Assembly (NCBI GenBank): GCA_964567595.1
Contig: CAZMNF010000034.1
Span: 1-22,355, forward strand
Direction of reading: 5' to 3'
Length of the DNA: 22,355 nucleotides
DNA from: CAZMNF01 sp964567595
GTDB taxonomy: Bacteria; Bipolaricaulota; Bipolaricaulia; RBG-16-55-9
Shown here one piece after another: positions 1 to 6,479 of the stretch (the first letter of the stretch is position 1; every line of letters starts with the position of its first letter). The notes under the pieces were generated by a model. That model had not been told where the DNA came from. It saw nothing but the letters and a program-made list of their open reading frames with translations, and made no database searches. Made by a program: the position numbers and the translations under genes.

Positions 1-878
1 CGATCGACGCGGCCGCCGTAGGCCTCGCCGAACAACACCAGATGGACCATCAGCGGATAGAGCTGATAGAGGGGCTTGCGATCGTCGTAATCCGGACGCA
101 GCGGCCAGACTTCATTATAGCCCTCGTAGAATGCCGTCGGGAACCCACCGAAGAGTTCGCTAAACGCAAGATCCATCTCGCGGTGGCCGTAATAGACCGC
201 CGGATCGATGAGCGCGACACCCTCGTCGGTGACGAGGTGGTTGCCGCCCCAGAGATCGCCATGTAGCAGCGATGGCTGAAGCTCGGCTTCATCGGGTAGA
301 AATTCGTCGAGTCGAGCCATCAATCGATCGAGTCGAGCGTCGCGCTCGGGCGATAATCGTCCGTAGTCATGGGCGATCCGGCGTTGGACGCCCAGCCGCT
401 GGTCCCGATAGAAGTCGGCCCATCGCTCCGTCGGTCGGTTCCCTTGCGGCAGCGAGCCGATGTAGTTGTCGTGATCCAGCCCGTAATATTCGGACGTCGT
501 TCGGTGCAGCTCGGCTAAGCCGCGGCCGAACGCGCGCACGGCGTCGGACCCGCGTCGGCCCGTCTCGGGGAGCCACTCCATCAGTATGTAGGCCGGATGG
601 TCCTCAGAGGCCTCGCTAACGGCGTAAACCTCCGGAACCCGGAGGGCCCCCGCTCGCCTCAGCTCCTCGAGTCCGTCCGCTTCGACGCGGAACAGCCCCG
701 GAAGCGGCGACGGGTTGTGCTTGAGAAAGACGACACGTCCGTCGGAGAGCGTCAGTCGGGCGGCCTCGTTGATGTCGCCGCCACCGACGGGGGCGCTGTC
801 CTCGATCGACACGCCCTCACCAAAGACGCGCCGGATTTCGGACTCCAAGGCAGCATGCAGCGCAGCCGTCAGCGTCAT
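1..878 (-). CDS. Fructosamine/ribulosamine 3-kinase family protein (3' end outside the window)
   Basis: This kinase family phosphorylates the C3 hydroxyl of ketoamines (fructosamine, ribulosamine, erythrulosamine) on glycated proteins, destabilising the adduct and so repairing the protein; it is cytosolic. About 292 residues are visible. A Brenner-type catalytic loop HGDLWGGN lies near residues 206-213 and a DPAVYYGHRE metal-binding segment near 225-234, both typical of the family; LLHGDLWGGN and EMDLAFSELFGG are diagnostic. The ATG at 878 overlaps the TGA of the upstream phosphatase by four bases (ATGA), so translation is probably coupled. Family members are usually about 290 residues, so little is missing. 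Bacterial homologues studied so far prefer ribulosamine or erythrulosamine to fructosamine; the substrate here is inferred. It is a strong family call. Confidence 0.92.
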   Translation of the reverse strand, partial: MTLTAALHAALESEIRRVFGEGVSIEDSAPVGGGDINEAARLTLSDGRVVFLKHNPSPLPGLFRVEADGLEELRRAGALRVPEVYAVSEASEDHPAYILMEWLPETGRRGSDAVRAFGRGLAELHRTTSEYYGLDHDNYIGSLPQGNRPTERWADFYRDQRLGVQRRIAHDYGRLSPERDARLDRLMARLDEFLPDEAELQPSLLHGDLWGGNHLVTDEGVALIDPAVYYGHREMDLAFSELFGGFPTAFYEGYNEVWPLRPDYDDRKPLYQLYPLMVHLVLFGEAYGGRVD

Positions 879-1363
879 GGCGACTCGACGGCGTGTTCGT
901 CCCTCAGATATTGCAGGAGGCCGCGGCAGCCGGCCTCGACTTGATCGTAGGTCATCTGGAAGTCGCCGTCGTAGTAGGGATCATGAACGCCCCCGGGGCC
1001 GTGCTGGGCCCCGCCAGCGAACTCCAACAACAGGCGTATTCGGTCCTCCGCGTCCGGGTTCATCCAGCGGAGGCGGTCGACATGCTCGGGCGTCATCCCG
1101 ATGATCCAATCGTAGGCCTCAAGCTCTTCGCCGCTGGTGACTTGCCGGGCTCGGCCGTTCAGCTCAATGCCGTGTTGCTGGGCCAGCCGGACGACGCCCC
1201 GGTGCGGCGGCTCGCCGACGTGGAAGCTCGTCGTGCCCGCCGAGTCGACCTCGAAGCGCTCTGAGAGGCTTTCGTTCTCCACCAGTTGGCGGAAAATGCC
1301 TTCGGCCAAGGGCGACCGGCAGATGTTGCCCGTGCAGACGAACAGAATGCGAATCGTATCCAT
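875..1363 (-). CDS. Low-molecular-weight protein-tyrosine-phosphatase family protein
   Basis: This is a 162-residue cysteine phosphatase, the usual length for the family. The P-loop CTGNICRS starts at Cys10 (CX5R, Arg16), and the general-acid DPYYDGD motif is near the C-terminus (VHDPYYDGDF). The start ATG at 1363 has a GAGGAGG ribosome-binding site about five bases upstream. It is the first gene of a two-gene operon; its stop overlaps the start of the ketoamine kinase by four bases. Known biology: a human LMW-PTP can remove phosphate from ribulosamine 5-phosphate, and this gene pair recurs in bacteria. A deglycation role, supplying dephosphorylated ketoamine to the kinase, is therefore at least as likely as tyrosine signalling. 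That role is inference; the enzyme family is certain. Confidence 0.95.
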   Translation of the reverse strand: MDTIRILFVCTGNICRSPLAEGIFRQLVENESLSERFEVDSAGTTSFHVGEPPHRGVVRLAQQHGIELNGRARQVTSGEELEAYDWIIGMTPEHVDRLRWMNPDAEDRIRLLLEFAGGAQHGPGGVHDPYYDGDFQMTYDQVEAGCRGLLQYLRDEHAVESP

Positions 1364-1383
1364 CGATGCCTCCTCAAGCCTCT

Positions 1384-1411
1384 AGCTTAACCCATGTTCC
1401 GTGCCCGTCAC
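1384..1411 (-). promoter_or_regulatory. Candidate promoter of the phosphatase/kinase operon
   Basis: Read on the minus strand: GTGACG (1411-1406), a 16-base spacer, then TAAGCT (1389-1384), followed by the GAGGAGG site and the phosphatase start at 1363. It is a moderate match to sigma70-type elements and the only reasonable candidate in the short divergent gap. Confidence 0.4.
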
Positions 1412-1430
1412 CATAGCGCGAGCTGCAACC

Positions 1431-1460
1431 TTGACGCTCAATCATGCCGTCGCCTAGCAT
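1431..1460 (+). promoter_or_regulatory. Candidate leaderless promoter of the small barrel gene
   Basis: TTGACG (1431-1436), an 18-base spacer, then TAGCAT (1455-1460). The ATG at 1467 begins six bases after the -10 element, where transcription would be expected to start. No ribosome-binding site precedes the ATG, which fits a leaderless mRNA. Confidence 0.5.
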
Positions 1461-1466
1461 CCGGCC

Positions 1467-1949
1467 ATGAGGCGCCTCGTGGGTGTTATATTGGTTCTCG
1501 GCTTCGTTGTGGCCCTGGCGTGGCCGGGGATGGCCCAACAGCGACTGTTGGTGGATCTGGGAGCCAACGTCGGCATGATCGAGTCCGGCATCGGGCTTTA
1601 CTACACCGCCGGCGGCTACATCCAATCCGGAGCGCCGGACGGCTTCCAGTTCCGCGTCGGCGGCCTCCTCGACGTCAACGACGCCGGCGAGATCATGACC
1701 CAGATCGAGTCCCTCGCTCTGACGAACATCCAGTTCGGATCTCGAATCTATCTCGGCGCCGGCGTCGGGGTCGTCGGCCTGACCGGAGCGCCCGGATCGG
1801 GCGCCGGCGTGCCGATCATCGCGTTGGCGGGGTTGAAGACGCCGCCCATGGCTAACTTCCGCTTCACCGTGGAAGGGACGTTCTATTACGGCTTTCTTCC
1901 CGACGTTTGGGCGTTCCGTTGGGGCGTGGGCGGGACGCTCTCGTTCTGA
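1467..1949 (+). CDS. Small predicted outer-membrane beta-barrel protein
   Basis: This is a 160-residue exported protein that I do not recognise as a named family. A signal peptide is clear: MRR, a hydrophobic core to about residue 20, and an AQ cleavage region (WPGMAQQ). The mature part is rich in Gly and in alternating hydrophobic/polar strands (GIGLYYTAGGYIQ, FQFRVGGLLDV, FRFTVEGTFYYGF) and ends WGVGGTLSF. A terminal Phe preceded by amphipathic residues is the usual signature recognised by the outer-membrane barrel assembly machinery. About eight strands would fit. The start has no ribosome-binding site but lies just after a promoter-like -10 (see that entry). It is monocistronic, convergent with the small gene at 1962. 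A barrel is inference from composition; a soluble beta-rich periplasmic protein is the alternative. Confidence 0.7.
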   Translation: MRRLVGVILVLGFVVALAWPGMAQQRLLVDLGANVGMIESGIGLYYTAGGYIQSGAPDGFQFRVGGLLDVNDAGEIMTQIESLALTNIQFGSRIYLGAGVGVVGLTGAPGSGAGVPIIALAGLKTPPMANFRFTVEGTFYYGFLPDVWAFRWGVGGTLSF

Positions 1950-1961
1950 TGGGGGGCCTGG

Positions 1962-2171
1962 CTACGACTGCTTGGTGTGCTCCTTGGCCCGCTTGAATTG
2001 GAGATAGAGCTGCCGTAGGCGGTCGCGCAGCTCCTCGTAGCTGAGCTGGTCCGCTTCCTCCTCGATGCGCTCCAGCTCCACAGTGAACCAGGGGAAGTTG
2101 TCGCCCCGGCCCTCCCAGAGCTTGGCGAGTTCGTGGTAGGCTCGCCGGATGAGCTCGGCCTTGTCGGCCAC
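1962..2171 (-). CDS. Small charged helical protein of unknown function
   Basis: This 69-residue cytosolic protein is almost entirely charged alpha helix. It begins VADKAELIRRAYHELAKLWEGRG, and a second helical half runs LSYEELRDRLRQLYLQFKRAKEHTKQS. No known domain was recognised. I chose the GTG at 2171 because AGGAGG (2187-2182) lies ten bases upstream. An in-frame ATG at 2204 with a weaker AAGGA site would add 11 residues (PIAASGGGDG), which look like translated ribosome-binding-site DNA. It follows the rhomboid gene on the same strand after about 108 bases, possibly with its own promoter (TACACT-like -10 near 2219-2224). The aromatic, acidic helices could mediate protein-protein contacts, but no function is assigned. 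Confidence 0.65.
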   Translation of the reverse strand: MADKAELIRRAYHELAKLWEGRGDNFPWFTVELERIEEEADQLSYEELRDRLRQLYLQFKRAKEHTKQS

Positions 2172-2279
2172 GCCGTCCCCACCTCCTGAGGCGGCAATCG
2201 GCATTATCCTTCCACAATCGAGTGTATCGTGATGTTCTCGCCGTCACACGTCGGGACGGCGGGGATCCGGCCACGGAAG

Positions 2280-3389
2280 CTACGGCGTGGGCCGGAGCTC
2301 CTGGACGAGCGGCCTCACTTGGTAGAGCCAACCGGCCGCAACGCCCGCAACAAATCCGCCGATGTGGGCCCAGACGGCCACGTGCTGTGCGCCCGTCGCG
2401 GCCATGACCAGGTTGAGTCCCACCCAGAGGCCGAGATACCAGAGGATGCCGAGACGGAAGCGGATGAAGAAGATCACCTGAAAGACCTTGACGCGCGGGA
2501 ACAGCATCAGATAGGCCCCCATCATCCCGGCGACCGCGTCCGAGGCCCCGACAACCGGGACCGTCGGATCGCCCTGCAAGCCGGCCTGGAGCAACGATCC
2601 CACCAACGCCGCCAAGACAAACAGCCCGGCGAAGCGGACACCTCCCAGCGCATCCTCCACGTTCGCCCCGAAGACGTAGAGGAAGTAGGCATTGGCCAAG
2701 ATGTGGCCCCAGCCCCCGTGGAGGAACGATCCCGTCAGCAACGTCCAGAGGCGCTGGCCGTCTCGGATGTCGGCCGGGAACATGGCGTAAGTTTGCACGA
2801 CCTGCTGGGGCTGGGATGCCAGAAGCGTCGCAGCGAAGATCCCGCCCAGCAGGCCGATCGTCGCCATGGTTAGGGTCGGGCGTCGATGGCGAGGATTCCA
2901 GACCTCGATGGGGAGCCCGCTCAGCAGCTGGAAGAGATAGGTCCCGATGCCCGGACTCGACGCGAAGTCCGACAGGTGCGTCTCCTTCTGTTGGCCGGCC
3001 GACATGACGATCTCGCGCAGCCGCTTCCCCTCTTGGGGTTCGAACCACATGCCTGCACAAACTGGGCACAAGTCGATCTCGACCGACTCGTGTTGGTCGC
3101 GCCCGAGGCGTCGCTCAATCGACATGCCGATCCGATACGTGTCGAAGGGGTGACCGTCCGCGGGACAGCGGTGCCTGCCGGATCGGATGCGTTCGGTGTC
3201 CTTGGCCCGTTTCCACGTCGCCGGGGAGACGTACGGGCCGAAGATCTCGGATGCCTCGCCGGATTCGAGGAACGTCCCGCCGCACGTCGCGCAGTGATCC
3301 AGCTGAACGTCGTGATGCTCGACGACCGAGCAGGGACGCTCACACCGTGGACAGCGCCGATCGCCGCTCGATCCCAGTTCAGCGGCCAT
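2280..3389 (-). CDS. Rhomboid-family intramembrane serine protease with N-terminal zinc-ribbon-like modules
   Basis: This is a 369-residue integral membrane protein. The N-terminus has two TFIIB-like zinc-ribbon repeats: CPRC (13-16) with CATCGGTFLE (33-42), and CPAD (75) with CPVCAGMWFE (108-117); the second keeps only one Cys in its first knuckle. A rhomboid domain follows from about residue 170 with six or so membrane segments. It carries the loop-1 motif GSFLHGGWGHILAN (220-233), the nucleophile in GASD (Ser283) and the partner His342 in AHIGGFVAG. Rhomboids cleave membrane-spanning substrates within the bilayer. The ATG at 3389 has an AAGGA site about ten bases upstream. It lies 73 bases downstream of the SPFH gene on the same strand, so both may be cotranscribed in a membrane quality-control group. 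Substrates are unknown. Confidence 0.92.
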   Translation of the reverse strand: MAAELGSSGDRRCPRCERPCSVVEHHDVQLDHCATCGGTFLESGEASEIFGPYVSPATWKRAKDTERIRSGRHRCPADGHPFDTYRIGMSIERRLGRDQHESVEIDLCPVCAGMWFEPQEGKRLREIVMSAGQQKETHLSDFASSPGIGTYLFQLLSGLPIEVWNPRHRRPTLTMATIGLLGGIFAATLLASQPQQVVQTYAMFPADIRDGQRLWTLLTGSFLHGGWGHILANAYFLYVFGANVEDALGGVRFAGLFVLAALVGSLLQAGLQGDPTVPVVGASDAVAGMMGAYLMLFPRVKVFQVIFFIRFRLGILWYLGLWVGLNLVMAATGAQHVAVWAHIGGFVAGVAAGWLYQVRPLVQELRPTP

Positions 3390-3462
3390 GCTCGTTGGTT
3401 CCTTCGGGCCAGATTCGGAAGCTGGGGGAACTCATCGCTCCATGCCGATGGGAACCCAGCCC

Positions 3463-4476
3463 TCACTCGTTGTTGCGCTGGGACGAGCCGCCCTGTTGCC
3501 CCTGGCTTGAGCTTGTCCCCGCGCTCGACGCCGACCCCGGCCGCGGGTACGAACTCTGGATGTCGTCGTCCGCCCCGTTCATGCTCGTGGCGCCTTCGAG
3601 GACCGAGGCGAGGCCGCCCAGCACGCCGCTGGCTTCCAAGGGCATGAAGACCTTTGTGGCCTGACCGTTCGCGACCTGCCCGAGCGCTTCCAGGTACTTG
3701 ATCGTGATCAGTTCGCTTGTGGGCTCGCCAGCGTGGATCGCCTCATACACCTGATTGATGGCCTGGGCCTCACCCTCGGCGCTGACGACCTGCTGGTAGC
3801 GCTCCGCGTCGGCCTTCTTCTGCAGCGCTTCCGCTTCACCCTCGGCCTCCAACACGGCCGCCTGCTTGGAGCCTTCAGCCCGCTCGACCTCGCTCTGGCG
3901 ATCGCCCTCGGCTTCGAGAATCTTGGCGCGCTTGACGCGCTCCGCCTTCATCTGCTGGCTCATGGAATCCAGGATGTCCTGGGGCGGATCGATGCGCTGG
4001 ATCTCCACGCGCGTCACCTTGACGCCCCACTTGTCCGTCGCTTCGTCGAGGATCTCGCCCAGCGCCGCGTTGATGCGATCCCGCGAGGTCAAGGTGTCGT
4101 CCAGGTTCAGGTCACCGATCTGGTTTCGCAGGTTGGTCTGGGCCAGTTTGACGGTCGCCACCTCGAAGTCGCTCACGTTGTAGGAGACCTTGACGGGATC
4201 GATCACGCGGTTATAAATCACGGCGTCGACGGCCACGCCGACGTTATCGGCCGTGATGACGTTCTGCTCCGGGACGTCGATGACCCGCTCGCGCATGTCC
4301 ACCTTGATCATGCGGTCGATGACGGGCAAGATGAAGCGCACACCTGGATCCAGCGTTCGATTGTACTTCCCGAGGCGCTCCACCAGGCCGCGCTGATACG
4401 GCCGGAGAATTCGGATGGACGCGCCGACCAACGCGGCGACCGCGCCGGCAATCACGACGTAGACAATCCAGCTCAT
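3463..4476 (-). CDS. SPFH/band-7 (stomatin/prohibitin-like, QmcA type) membrane protein
   Basis: This 337-residue protein has one N-terminal membrane anchor (residues about 4-24), then the band-7 domain. That domain shows ILRPYQRGLVERLGKY, the DPGVRFILPVID segment and the DMRERVIDVPEQ segment. A long Ala/Glu-rich coiled coil follows (about 175-245, LEAEGDRQSEVERAEGSKQAA). The tail is Ser/Gln/Gly-rich (about 300-337) and looks disordered. The family forms large oligomeric cages on membranes and often partners NfeD proteases and FtsH. Here an NfeD protease lies divergently across the intergenic region, in keeping with that link. The ATG at 4476 has AGGAGG six bases upstream. The family call is firm; the specific role (membrane microdomain or proteolysis control) is inferred. 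Confidence 0.94.
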   Translation of the reverse strand: MSWIVYVVIAGAVAALVGASIRILRPYQRGLVERLGKYNRTLDPGVRFILPVIDRMIKVDMRERVIDVPEQNVITADNVGVAVDAVIYNRVIDPVKVSYNVSDFEVATVKLAQTNLRNQIGDLNLDDTLTSRDRINAALGEILDEATDKWGVKVTRVEIQRIDPPQDILDSMSQQMKAERVKRAKILEAEGDRQSEVERAEGSKQAAVLEAEGEAEALQKKADAERYQQVVSAEGEAQAINQVYEAIHAGEPTSELITIKYLEALGQVANGQATKVFMPLEASGVLGGLASVLEGATSMNGADDDIQSSYPRPGSASSAGTSSSQGQQGGSSQRNNE

Positions 4477-4522
4477 GGCGATCCTCCTTCTGTCGACTTG
4501 TCGTATGTGTTAGTCGATCTAA

Positions 4523-4537
4523 AACGATACCATCGTT
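4523..4537. promoter_or_regulatory. 15-bp palindrome between the divergent SPFH and DUF2007/NfeD genes
   Basis: AACGAT-ACC-ATCGTT is a perfect 6-bp inverted repeat with a 3-base centre. It lies 47 bases from the SPFH start and about 140 bases from the DUF2007-like start. Minus-strand promoter-like elements (TTGTTG about 18 bases from TAGATC) flank it. An operator for a dimeric regulator is plausible but unproven. Confidence 0.45.
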
Positions 4538-4679
4538 GGCAACAAGTGACCAAACGCAATGGCGCCCGACAGCTCCGACGCCGACGGGCGCTGCCACGTT
4601 TGCTCGCGTCGTCGCATCCGCGTGTTAAAATGATCGGGACGGCACATGGTGACGACGGCATGGAAGGAGCAATGGCTTG

Positions 4680-5000
4680 ATGCTTGCAATTTTGACGATC
4701 CTCGGCCTGATCGCCGCGTACCTCTTTCTGTGGCGCCAGGAGGACCAGAGCTGGGTCGTGATGCACGAATCCCCGGCCAATCGTCCCGACAACACGACGC
4801 GGCTGCACATGCGATTGCGCCATCGGGGCCTGCGCTGCAAGCTCAAGGTGATCGGGTCCGGCATCGGCAGCCAATCGACGACGTTTCTCGGGGATCGCTC
4901 GCTCGGCCAGTCGTATCGCCTGCTCGTCCACAAGGACGACGTCGAGGAGGCCCAGGCGTTGATCGATCAATCCGAGGGCGAGCACGAACCCGTCTCGTAG
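4680..5000 (+). CDS. DUF2007-like small membrane-anchored protein
   Basis: This protein of about 106 residues has a single N-terminal membrane segment (LAILTILGLIAAYLFLW). The soluble domain resembles the DUF2007 'putative signal transducing protein' fold. It has an amphipathic helix with a GL turn (RLHMRLRHRGLRCKLKV), a variable middle, and a terminal strand and helix YRLLVHKDDVEEAQALID, the most conserved part of that family. The start may be ATG 4680 or TTG 4677; a GGAAGGAG site (4662-4669) lies seven to ten bases upstream of both, so TTG is possible. Its stop is three bases before the NfeD start, indicating one operon. The family match is from pattern memory and moderately sure; function is unknown. 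Confidence 0.7.
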   Translation: MLAILTILGLIAAYLFLWRQEDQSWVVMHESPANRPDNTTRLHMRLRHRGLRCKLKVIGSGIGSQSTTFLGDRSLGQSYRLLVHKDDVEEAQALIDQSEGEHEPVS

Positions 5001-5003
5001 CTC

Positions 5004-6386
5004 ATGATCGGGCGGCAAACGATGCATCGACGAGGGCGGTGGATCCTGGTCTGCCTGGCGCTGGCCCTTGTCAGCGTCTCCCCCGCGGGAGGCCAGGATG
5101 CGCAAGCGCCGACCGCGCCCGTGATTTACCAGCTGTCCTTGGACGCCTCGATCAATCCCGCAACCGCCGACTACCTCCTGCGGGCCGTGGATCGCGCGGA
5201 AGCCGACAATGCTCGGCTTTTGCTGATCCAGCTTGACACGCCGGGCGGCTTGGTGACCTCCACGCGCGAGATCGTCGATCGATTCCTCAACGCTGAGGTC
5301 CCGATTGCCGTGTGGGTGGGACCGGCGGGGGCGTGGGCCGCGTCGGCCGGCACGTTCATCACCATGAGCGCCAACGTGGCCGCCATGGCCGAGGGCACCA
5401 GCATCGGCGCCGCGCATCCCGTCAACATCGGCGGCGGCTCCAACGGCGACAACAGCGACAACAGTGACAACAGCGACGACGGCGAGACCGACCCGCGGAC
5501 GGAGAAGACCGTCAACTTCCTGGCGCAGTGGGCCCGCGAGATCGCCAACGCCCGCGACCGCAACGCCGACTGGGCCGAGCTGGCAGTGCGACAGAGCGTA
5601 ACGGCCGGCGCCGAGACGGCCAAAGCGGAAAACATTATTGATCGGATCGCCGCCAGCAGCGACACGCTGCTGGCTCAGCTGGACGGCGTCCAGTTGGCCG
5701 ACGGCCGCACGCTGGAAACCTCGGACGCGCGCGTGGAGTCGCTGTCCATGAGCTGGCGCGAGACGCTGCGCAATCAGCTATCCGACCCGAACATCGTCTA
5801 CGTTCTGCTGCTTGTCGGGCTGTTTGCCTTCGTCCTGGAGATCCTGTCGGCGGGGATCGGCCTCGGCCTCATCGTCGGCGGCCTGTCTCTCGCCCTGGCG
5901 ATCCTCGGTCTCAACGTCCTGCCCGTCAATCTGGTCGGGATCGTGTTGCTCGGGTTCGGCATGGCGCTCATGATCGGCGACGTTTTCTACGCCCAAACCA
6001 ATGGAATCTTAACGGCCGGCGGCGTCGTTGCGCTCGCCATCGGGTCGGTGACGCTGTTTGACTTCCAGGACATTGAGCAGCCCGCGCTCAATCTGAACTG
6101 GTGGGTTATCGTGCTCACGATTGGGACCATCAGTGGCCTGTTCGGCCTCGTCGTCGTGAAGGGCATCTTCTCCCAGCGCGAACAGCCGGAGCTGGGCGCC
6201 GAGCAGCTGGTCGGCTCGACCGGCTTCGTCACACGGCCCCCGGAGACCGATCAGGACGGAATGGCGAGCGTGGAGGGCGAATACTGGCGCATCCGCTCCG
6301 ACGACGTGCTGCACGCGGACGACGAGGTCCGCGTAACCGACATCCAGTCGGGGCGGCTCATCGTGGAGCGGGCTGACACCGGCTGA
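5004..6386 (+). CDS. NfeD/1510-type membrane-bound serine protease (ClpP-like)
   Basis: This is a 460-residue protein of the long NfeD class. A signal sequence (about 11-30, ending AGGQDA) precedes a ClpP/crotonase-like periplasmic protease domain. The Ser in WAASAGTF (Ser114) is the nucleophile and Lys168 (RTEKTVNF) is the likely partner in a Ser-Lys dyad. Several membrane segments follow between about 260 and 390, then a C-terminal OB-fold NfeD domain (about 395-460, VGSTGFVTRP to IVERADTG). The family cleaves stomatin-like proteins, and an SPFH gene lies divergently at 3463-4476. An acidic Asn-Ser-Asp repeat is inserted between Ser114 and Lys168. An in-frame ATG at 5022 is an alternative start; neither has a strong ribosome-binding site, so coupling to the preceding gene (three-base gap) is likely. 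Confidence 0.92.
   Translation: MIGRQTMHRRGRWILVCLALALVSVSPAGGQDAQAPTAPVIYQLSLDASINPATADYLLRAVDRAEADNARLLLIQLDTPGGLVTSTREIVDRFLNAEVPIAVWVGPAGAWAASAGTFITMSANVAAMAEGTSIGAAHPVNIGGGSNGDNSDNSDNSDDGETDPRTEKTVNFLAQWAREIANARDRNADWAELAVRQSVTAGAETAKAENIIDRIAASSDTLLAQLDGVQLADGRTLETSDARVESLSMSWRETLRNQLSDPNIVYVLLLVGLFAFVLEILSAGIGLGLIVGGLSLALAILGLNVLPVNLVGIVLLGFGMALMIGDVFYAQTNGILTAGGVVALAIGSVTLFDFQDIEQPALNLNWWVIVLTIGTISGLFGLVVVKGIFSQREQPELGAEQLVGSTGFVTRPPETDQDGMASVEGEYWRIRSDDVLHADDEVRVTDIQSGRLIVERADTG
5448..5474 (+). repeat. Three tandem 9-bp units inside the NfeD gene
   Basis: GACAACAGC, GACAACAGT and GACAACAGC follow one another directly, then a degenerate GACGACGGC. They encode repeated Asp-Asn-Ser within an acidic loop at residues about 147-161 of the protease. 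The in-frame, 9-bp unit could vary in copy number without breaking the gene. Confidence 0.8.
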
Positions 6387-6436
6387 CCGTTCCGAAACGT
6401 GCCCCATCAACCAACGAGACTGCGTGGGTTCCCGCG

Positions 6437-6466
6437 TAGCATACGTCATTCCGCACCTTGCATAAT
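6437..6466 (+). promoter_or_regulatory. Candidate promoter of the SDR reductase gene
   Basis: TAGCAT (6437-6442), an 18-base spacer, then CATAAT (6461-6466). The predicted transcription start would be about 6473, leaving roughly seven bases before the ATG at 6480. That agrees with the absence of a ribosome-binding site there. The -35 element is weak. Confidence 0.4.
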
Positions 6467-6479
6467 AGACGGCACAGCT

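Noticed and set aside
1864..3069. Long minus-strand open frame overlapping the rhomboid gene and the barrel gene
   Set aside because: It is Arg/Gly/Pro-rich, runs through two genes in another frame and has no domain.
3733..4680. Long plus-strand open frame opposite the SPFH gene
   Set aside because: It is the mirror of a strongly supported coding frame in GC-rich DNA; its product shows no domain and has His/Asp/Leu bias typical of such shadows.
5448..5480. Short tandem repeat as a CRISPR or mobile-element remnant
   Set aside because: The units are directly adjacent, 9 bp and in frame, coding for Asp-Asn-Ser; there are no spacers.
6399..6479. N-terminal extension of the SDR reductase from GTG 6399
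   Set aside because: The extra residues are not typical of the family and would cross a candidate promoter; ATG 6480 sits directly before the Rossmann strand.
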